From Rusavskia elegans (lineage: Eukaryota; Ascomycota; Lecanoromycetes; Teloschistales; Teloschistaceae): a stretch of 64,000 nt of DNA. The notes under the pieces were generated by a model. It did no database searches and was not told the origin of the DNA. It saw only the letters and a program-made list of their open reading frames with translations. A program made the translations under genes and the position numbers. The stretch covers positions 248,001 through 312,000 of the forward strand of contig SAUG01000042.1 in the NCBI GenBank assembly GCA_011316305.1, in the 5' to 3' direction. Below, in pieces: positions 54,401 to 64,000 of the stretch (position 1 is its first letter; each line of letters opens with the position of its first letter).

Positions 54401-54665
54401 AAAATATTTAAATTAATAATTTAAAACTATAAAATAGATATATTTCTAAAATAATATATAGTTATAAACTAGATAAAAAATATATTATAGAACTAATTTA
54501 TTTTCTAGAAAAACTAAAATATAATCTAGTAATAAAGGAAAAAAGAAAATAGAAAAAGATCGAAATCCGATACGCTAGCGATATTCTAGCGACTAGGCGA
54601 CAAACTTCGTTTTCAAACGTTCCAATTATATTTTCAAGGCCTATATAACGCGTTTGGCGTCTTAC

Positions 54666-55491
54666 AATATTTAATACTGGTATATTAACGTTCGATTTAC
54701 TTATCGAATCATTGGTTTATCGGATATTAAAATCAAAACAAATTAATTAAATACTATTCGTTTTCGATTAAATCGTAATATATTTATATTTTTCGATTTG
54801 ATTTAAATATATATATTTTTATTATAATTACTTTTTATATAATATAATAATTATCTATTGTTATCGTTTCGATTATATTTATTTTAAAATCTAATTTTAA
54901 AAATTTTATTAAACTATTAATATTTTTTCCAATTTATAAAATCTTAAAAAAAATTATAATTTAGTATAATAGTTTTTACTACTAGAGATGTTATTTCATT
55001 TAAATAAAATTAATAAAAAATGAAAAAATATAATAATATATTTTAAATAAAAGAAAAAATATATTTTTTTATAATCGATATAAATTTTATCATTTATAAT
55101 ATATCGTAAATATTTATAAAAATAGATAAAATTATTATAAAAATATAAATATTAAAAGATTTCGATTTAATTTATAACTATAGCTATTATAAATATATTT
55201 ATTTACGTAAAAGATATAAAATATATATTATTTAAAAAAAGAAACAAAAAACGACAATTATAACGTATATTTATTTATAAAAATTTCTATATTAGTTTGA
55301 TTTTTATTTGAAATATACGTTATACTATTGATAAATTTTAATTAAAATAAAAAATAACTATTGAATATATTAATTCAACTAGGATATAAATTCTACTACC
55401 GTATATTCGATACCAGTACACTAACGTTTAATTTATTTACCGAATCACTGGTTTACCGGCTACTGAAATCAAAATCAAAATTGATTAAATA
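54666..55491 (+). repeat. pair of about 90-bp direct repeats next to gene 1
   Basis: Two related copies, 54666-54753 and 55401-55491, share GGTATATTAACGTT-like, GAATCA-TGGTTTA-CGG and AAATCAAAA blocks and end AATTAATTAAATA or TTGATTAAATA. A third copy, reversed, is the left end of the 972-bp insertion at 1100-1187. The motif behaves like the terminus of a dispersed element. The right copy ends just as normal-composition gene sequence begins. The 650 bp between the copies hold no gene. Confidence 0.6.
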
Positions 55492-55652
55492 GTACAGTTG
55501 ACACTCCGCCTTCAACGTCGTCGGTGTATTTATCACAACTGCTGGCCAAGGCACCATTCAACAGGAGGCGACAGATATCTTGGGCTTCACCTCTGGTTTG
55601 GTCAGAGGATAATGCACGCTGTCTCGCGTTCTCGACTGTGTCTCTGACGAGT
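55475..55652 (-). pseudogene. shifted-frame continuation of the secreted protein gene
   Basis: From about 55650 downward, the frame offset by two from the upstream gene is open for about 57 codons to a TGA at 55475-55477. It encodes V-R-D-T-V-E-N-A-R-Q-R, then Q-D-I-C-R-L-L-L-N-G-A-L-A-S-S-C. This helical, two-cysteine segment fits the upstream protein better than the in-frame tail does. A single missing base near 55650 would join them. The last codons lie in repeat DNA, so the native C-terminus is probably lost. Confidence 0.55.
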
Positions 55653-56088
55653 CCACGTCAAACGTTTTCATACAATCCCCATTATAGTCTTGTCCTCGCA
55701 GGACTGTACTACGGGGTAGACCTAACAAGGCAGTGGTACAGACATAATATTGCAAGTCTTTGGACAGCAGATTTGTGCCGTCTAAGATATCAATCCAGAA
55801 CGTATGATCGCTATCGCCGTTGTTGTAGACAATAACGGCGGTATCGTAGGTCCAGTTGAGAGGAGGTGTGGAGCCGGTTCCTAGAGGATAGAAACCGGGG
55901 ATCTGGTAGGAAGCAGAGGCGTTGTATGTGTCGCCATTAGGTCCAAAGTAGTCGTTGGTAGTGCAATTCGCGGTTGAACTAGTATGTGTAGAGTTCCGCG
56001 GTATCGAATTCTGTTGTGCGATCGTGATCTCGATTAGGGAAGCCATCGATATGGCGAGGAGCAGTATTCTTGACTGAAAAGTGGACAT
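55558..56088 (-). CDS. small secreted cysteine-containing protein, probably frameshifted
   Basis: The open frame of 176 residues begins with a classical signal peptide (M-S-T-F-Q-S-R, then L-L-L-A-I-S-M-A-S-L, with cleavage likely after the Ala before Q-Q-N at about residue 24). The mature part has four possible N-glycosylation sites (N-S-T, N-C-T, N-A-S, N-W-T) and four cysteines. It has a central beta-type stretch (T-A-V-I-V-Y-N-N-G, then F-W-I-D-I-L-D-G) and no membrane segment. I do not recognise the family. After residue 140 or so (D-C-M-K-T-F-D-V-D) the sequence becomes low-quality Ser/Thr/Arg text, while another frame stays open, which points to a one-base deletion or a base error. Composition is normal and not RIP-mutated. 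Its 3' side abuts the transposon block; its 5' side faces an intergenic region later entered by a MULE. Confidence 0.65.
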   Translation of the reverse strand: MSTFQSRILLLAISMASLIEITIAQQNSIPRNSTHTSSTANCTTNDYFGPNGDTYNASASYQIPGFYPLGTGSTPPLNWTYDTAVIVYNNGDSDHTFWIDILDGTNLLSKDLQYYVCTTALLGLPRSTVLRGQDYNGDCMKTFDVDSSETQSRTRDSVHYPLTKPEVKPKISVASC

Positions 56089-56859
56089 GGTGAGAAAACA
56101 GAAGAACAGTCGATGACCAACAAACAGTAGGAGATTTCAATCAAGTGAGGCGAGCAATGCAAGAAGGATGAAGAAATTTGGGACACAAGGAAACAACGAG
56201 TAGCTTCTTAACCTTTCCATTTTTTCGATTAGTGTTACTAACACACCGCCCCAGTCCTTCAGCTGCTCTACTAGACATGCTGACATATTCTTCATGGAGA
56301 TTGAGTATCCTCGACCAGCCTTGAGGTTTGATACGGATTGGCGAAAAGGATGATGCTCCTCCATCCTTCGGCTGCCACAACAGCCTCAGCTCATCCTCTG
56401 CCAAGAACATAGACTATTTTCAGGATGGATTACACAGCCTGAAGAGTGGTGAAGAATAGTAGAAACTATATATCGAATAAACAGAGTAAAAGGTTGGTGG
56501 GAGACTGTTGTTTAACCGGCTTGTTGTGAAAGTTGTTAAAGGAAACGGAAGGTTAGGCCAGCAGAGGAGTTACAACATAAGCTGACCAATCTAAGCCACA
56601 ACCTGGGAGCCTGGAGATGGTGAACGAGATGATCTAATGAAAAGGATTCCTAGTCGGTGGTTAGGTACGTTGAGTCGGAAGAACCGCGGTGGAATCCCTA
56701 TGGTAGATTGCAGCTCCAGAGGACGAAGTAAGTAGATTGTAACGGAGATTGTCCGTATTTAGAGACATCATTGAATACTTATAATCAAGCAAAGAGTTTG
56801 GGTCCCTTATATTGAAATCAAGATCTGGAAATGTCATTGTGTTCGAGATCCAAAAAAAG
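56089..56859. other. intergenic region upstream of the secreted protein gene
   Basis: About 0.77 kb of normal composition. It must contain the promoter of the minus-strand gene; I can assign no convincing TATA box or operator. Two overlapping short minus frames at 56.14-56.41 kb lack support as genes. Before the MULE inserted, this stretch was joined to 61.03 kb. Confidence 0.5.
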
Positions 56860-57379
56860 GACCGTAATCGGGAGGCACCATACTATCACTAAAAAATACC
56901 ATAGAGAATACTAAAAAATACCACTATTATTACTAGAAAATACTATTATCTAATATAGTATAGATTACCCGTATTAACTAATTAGAAGATATTAATCTAT
57001 AGGGCAAGCCTTTAGTATATATAATATTTAGTACTATATACGTTTTTATAAGTTAAAACTTAGTTTAATTAATATAATAAGGGTCTTTTTCCTTTAATAT
57101 CGTTTTCTATTATTTCTATCGGTCTAAATTCTCTCTATTAATCTAAATTATTAACTAAAAAATACTATAATTTTAGTATTACTCTTTTAAATATAAAGTA
57201 CCCGAATCTACTATTTATAATATATTATTATCGAATTTAACCTTTAATATTATTAGATTCTATTATCCTGCGTTAAAGATAATAAATAATTATTCTAAAT
57301 TTCTTTTTTTTAATATTATTTTCTACTATTTCTACCGCTATTATAATTTTCTAAATATAGCTTCTATCTTTTTCTATCG

Positions 57380-60900
<3,521 letters not shown>

Positions 60901-61022
60901 TAGTATTCCGATTAGTTAAATTACGTTTAATAAGTATATTATTTTATAGTAATCTCTATAGTATTATTTAGTATCCCTAATAGTATTTTTTAGTGATAGT
61001 GTGGTGCCTCCCGATTACGGTC

Positions 61023-61231
61023 ACAAAAAAACTTCCCCTACAAGCTGCGGCATCCGATTCCTGGGTCAACCTGTACAGCTCCCCACGTCGTAAGAGACGT
61101 TGATCGCTTCTCTGCTCTCTCGGCACAAACACAGTACTGTGACGTAGTAGCCCGCGCGACTTCAGTAATTGTTGGTCTTGGAGTGAGGGAACTGCAGTCC
61201 TTCTTTGAGTCACATTTGTTTGTTGAACCTG
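61023..61231. other. 3' flank of the protease gene
   Basis: Normal-composition DNA between the right end of the MULE and the protease stop codon. It should contain the 3' untranslated region. The transposon therefore sits only about 210 bp beyond the coding end. No clear polyadenylation signal could be assigned. Confidence 0.5.
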
Positions 61232-62867
61232 TCAATACCCCTGCTCCATATTCCAGATGACTCGCGGCCCACTTGGAGGCTGTCGGACCCAGCTCGCTGT
61301 ACCCGATAAGCGGTTCTTGAAAATGATCGGTGTATTGATGTTTCTTACAAAACGCACTCGCTGTAGGGCAAGCAAATATGCAGCAAGTCCGGCCACCTAG
61401 GCTCAACTGTTAGTGGTCTCACTTTAAACGTTGTCCAACGGTGAAGATGTACCATTCCAGTAGATACCGAAGTCCCTGTCCCGAATCGAAAGCCATACCT
61501 TTTCGCACACTGGACACCCTCCCCAGGCGCCCAGACCGTGACATGAGTCGGACCCTGAGAAAAAGCTGGGATGCTCCCCATGTTGCTGACTGCGCCAACG
61601 ATAATCAAGGGAAAGGTGGGACTCTCCCACCGTGCGGGGAACGTATCAACGTCTTGTCTTCCTGAGGTTGTGGCATGGTTCCCGGAAGACACAACAATGG
61701 TACCTCCCTGGTCGAAGATCTGACCGAAATAAGTCTTGATGATGGCCCAGGGGATCGGATCAGCATTGGAAACTGTCCAGGGGAATGCAACAACGGCTGG
61801 GTGAGCTGCACGGCTGTTCCTGATGTCTGTATTTATTATGGAAAAAGCCCACAGAACCTCTCCGAAAGACAGATTTTCATCGACTTTGACAACGACGACC
61901 TTGGAATTTTTGTCTCGGATACCGATTCTGTTTTTGTACACACCGCTATAGAACCCGATAGCCTTCGAAAGGACGCACGACCCATGCGATCTCGGGTCGT
62001 CGTCTGTGGGAGTGTCTTTATGTTGCGCCTTGACATTAGGGGAGTAGAACCATTTATCAATACTGAGTTGAAAGTCCTGGCAGAGTCAATATACCAATCT
62101 ACGTTCATGGTACAGAACCAGTGAGGGGATGATGCTTACCGAACTGGTTGTGTCAAGACCACTGTCGATAATGTATACAACTGGTTTAACCCGCCATTGA
62201 GTATCGTACACATAGTCTCTTAGGTTTGCGAGAACCTGACCAGGAGCCCAGGATACTACTTTTAGGTCCTCTGGTGGACTGCGCTGACGGGCCTTGTAGT
62301 CATCTCGCTGCAAATGGTCTGCTGTCTCGGATTTCGAGACATTCATCATGTTGGATCTGGAATCTTTGTGTGCCAGTTGGAGTTCTGCTTGCTCTCCCAC
62401 TCCGATAGTCTTGAACAGATAAGCCTCGGAGAACTGTCAGCAAAGTCCGGAGTTGCCCATTTTATGGAAAGTTTACATCAGAGCCCAACTCTGCTCGAAG
62501 CTGCCCAGCAGCAACTTCTGTTGCTCTGAGCTGCCAGTACAGGACATAGCGGAATTGTGGTCGATACCGATCGGTTATCGTCCTGACAGTATCCTTGATC
62601 GCGCGAGCCTTGATTTTAGTATCGACCGAGTCCACTTTTTGTGGTTCTAAAGGGAACACAGTGTATTCTATTTCTTCGGGAGCTGCTAGCTGTCCACTAC
62701 CTACCTGAGGTTTAGACAAGGACCGCGAGAGAAGTATACTGATAGATGTGATAAGTGTACATACTAGAATTTTCTTGAACCAGACTTGCGCTTGTTGTCA
62801 CGGTCGAGGATGAGGCGAGAATTATCAATATTTCGAGAAGCAGCAAACAGTGTGATGTTGCCCGCAT
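61232..62867 (-). CDS. secreted subtilisin-like serine protease (peptidase S8), five exons
   Basis: The model joins exons 62765-62867, 62477-62700, 62140-62424, 61453-62076 and 61232-61396 on the minus strand, giving 466 residues. Four introns of 64, 52, 63 and 56 bp all have GT..AG ends. A signal peptide starts the protein (M-R-A-T-S-H-C, then L-L-L-L-E-I-L-I-I-L-A). Residues 35-180 look like a propeptide. The catalytic triad is complete: Asp196 in V-V-Y-I-I-D-S-G-L, His235 in R-S-H-G-S-C-V-L and Ser407 in F-G-T-G-T-S-V-S-T-G-M-V-A-G-L. The oxyanion Asn is in V-S-S-G-N-H-A. Spacing suits family S8, and the usual Pro after G-T-S-x-x is Gly here. The second intron could end 9 bp earlier, adding three residues. 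No RIP stops are seen. The protein is likely exported and degrades proteins. Confidence 0.82.
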
Positions 62868-63725
62868 TTTTGGCCGGCTGACAATGGTACAAGAGATGCC
62901 GCTTGAACAAAGAAGAGGAGTTAGATGACAGCGAACATATGGCGGCTGTCTTCCTTTCTAGGCCTCAAACAAGGCAGCCACGCCATTTTTGAGCTGAGAT
63001 CTGCTGAAATCCTATGGGGGCCATCACACCGGGTTCATAGCTTTGAAATGTAAGCAACGCCAATAGAACCCAAGCGCCACCGATGGGCTACTCCTATACT
63101 AATCCTACACAGAGCTCACCAGGGAGAGACATGTCTCGTGTTGTCGGACAACTTCACGATCCGATCCTTCAGCACCGCTGCTTTTGGTAATCAATATAGC
63201 AGGATCTTTCATAAGCCCCCGCTCGGAGAAAATGGATGGTAGTGTCAGCTAGCACGCTCTTCTTGAAATAAGAACCTACTGCCAAGTTGCCGTACTCGGT
63301 TGCGCGGTAAGTCTAAGGACTCCCAAGACGGCCGCTTATGAATGGCTTGCCTTGTTGGTAGTGTTAGCGACACAGGAATTGCGCAAAAGAACCTACAATG
63401 CCGCAGAAGCGATCGAACGAAGATTGTCACAAGCGAAGGAGAACGTGCGCAAACCGTTTAATGCGCCGATCATAGCCGCCAACCAATTCCTGGAATGCCT
63501 ATGAAGGTGTCTTCGAATCCTGTTAAAAAAACATCGTAATGCATCACACCCAAATGTATGTATGGTGTTTCACTATTCTCCATTGCTGTATATGGGAACT
63601 GGCAGCTTCGCTCCCTGTCCTCAACTCATCAGCATTGACTACAGATGTTCCGACCAATGTCACTCATAGGTCATAGTAAGCATCCTTCGATGACATGATA
63701 TGACCAAGGTTGCAAGCTCATTTGA
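62868..63725. other. intergenic region between divergent genes
   Basis: Normal-composition DNA upstream of the minus-strand protease and the plus-strand gene at the window end. It may hold both promoters and the first exon of the right-hand gene. Short frames here (for example a 61-codon minus frame at 63.25-63.43 kb) show no coding features. Confidence 0.5.
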
Positions 63726-64000
63726 GGGTTTTCGAATAGTCCTGTTAGTGATCCATTTGCATGGCACCGGCCAGGCCAAAATGAAGCGGTCAAATTCTAC
63801 GATTACAAAGCGTGGCTGCCCGCGGATCAAATTGAACATGTTTTGTTGCTGGCAGAATTGGAAGCGTGCAAGCATTTGGGGGAGCGTCTGATATCAAGAC
63901 AACTAGTCTATATGACGGACAATGTACAGCTAATCCTGACGCCAAAGAGAGGCTTGAATTGGTGGGCATGGTCGACGGCACTTTGGGGAATCAACATGAA
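63726..64000 (+). CDS. partial uncharacterised protein running off the window
   Basis: One plus frame is open from just after a TGA at 63723-63725 to the window end. It has clear coding character: F-Y-D-Y-K-A-W-L-P-A-D-Q-I, then L-L-L-A-E-L-E-A-C-K-H-L-G-E-R-L, then L-V-Y-M-T-D-N-V-Q-L-I-L-T-P, then L-N-W-W-A-W-S-T-A-L-W-G-I. The alternation of an amphipathic helix, a hydrophobic strand and a Trp-rich segment resembles small uncharacterised ascomycete proteins, but I cannot name a family. There is no ATG at the start of the frame, so an upstream exon with an acceptor site around 63.72-63.76 kb is likely. The 3' end lies outside the window. Confidence 0.5.

Larger units (their letters stand above)
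45141..54580 (-). mobile_element. D, Gypsy LTR retrotransposon relic, minus strand, split by a MITE and E3
   Basis: Right to left on the minus strand, the relic carries a gag-like region (52923-54400, Asn-rich), [E3], RT with a MITE insertion, RNase H region and integrase (45.7-46.6 kb). It differs in sequence from A/B and C. No LTR could be located. The 3' end abuts the C LTR and probably continues at 33868-34377. The 5' limit near 54.58 kb is only a guess from composition. Confidence 0.65.

Noticed and set aside
1..54580. Mitochondrial DNA or a plasmid, because of the A+T content
   Set aside because: Nuclear-type Gypsy, hAT and MULE elements and RIP-type CpA loss are present, and no mitochondrial gene is seen. 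A centromeric location is possible but cannot be tested from the sequence.
55524..55835. 103-codon plus frame
   Set aside because: It is the antisense shadow of the secreted-protein gene.
56137..56410. Two overlapping short minus frames upstream of the secreted protein gene
   Set aside because: Neither has a signal, domain or convincing codon character. They overlap each other and fit the 5' region of the gene.
61675..62124. 149-codon plus frame
   Set aside because: It is antisense to exon 4 of the protease, where the minus strand shows the S8 catalytic residues.
63245..63430. 61-codon minus frame upstream of the protease
   Set aside because: No signal peptide, domain or splice context. 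It is not distinguishable from chance in normal-composition DNA.

Overview
The window looks like nuclear DNA of a filamentous ascomycete (Pezizomycotina). About the first 55.5 kb is extremely A+T-rich, and the dinucleotide CA (TG on the other strand) is almost absent while CG and TA are kept. That is the signature of repeat-induced point mutation (RIP), which turns CpA into TpA in duplicated DNA. Three stretches on the right (about 55.5-56.86 kb, 61.0-62.9 kb and 62.9-64.0 kb) have ordinary composition and carry spliced or secreted-protein genes. No organism name can be given from the sequence alone.

The A+T-rich part is a stack of nested transposable elements, resolved here from long terminal repeats (LTRs), terminal inverted repeats (TIRs) and target-site duplications (TSDs). 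From left to right: (i) relic G, with a minus-strand gag, split by LTR element F and by E5, a copy of the E family; (ii) Gypsy element A, whose RNase H region was hit twice, 15 bp apart, by E1 (+) and E2 (-); E1 in turn holds a hAT DNA transposon and a complete Gypsy element B; (iii) Gypsy element C (minus), holding E4; (iv) Gypsy relic D (minus), holding a 308-bp MITE-like element and E3. Family E has 412-bp LTRs, about 2.5 kb of internal sequence, a Gag-like CCHC motif and no recognisable reverse transcriptase or integrase. All five copies have 5-bp target duplications. Every element gene is a stop-riddled relic, recognised from motifs that survive C-to-T and G-to-A change.

The right side holds three host genes. 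A small secreted cysteine-containing protein (minus strand) appears frameshifted, and its 3' end runs into repeat DNA. A secreted subtilisin-like protease (minus strand, five exons, complete Asp/His/Ser triad) looks intact. An unrecognised coding region (plus strand) runs off the window end. A 4.16-kb Mutator-like (MULE) DNA transposon sits between the first two genes, in what was one intergenic region. It contains a 702-bp (TAA)n array.

The genes form no pathway. The arrangement, secreted-protein genes at the edge of a RIP-mutated transposon block, resembles the fast-evolving compartments of many plant- or insect-associated ascomycetes; that comparison is inference. I found no tRNA, rRNA, CRISPR array or bacterial-type operon.
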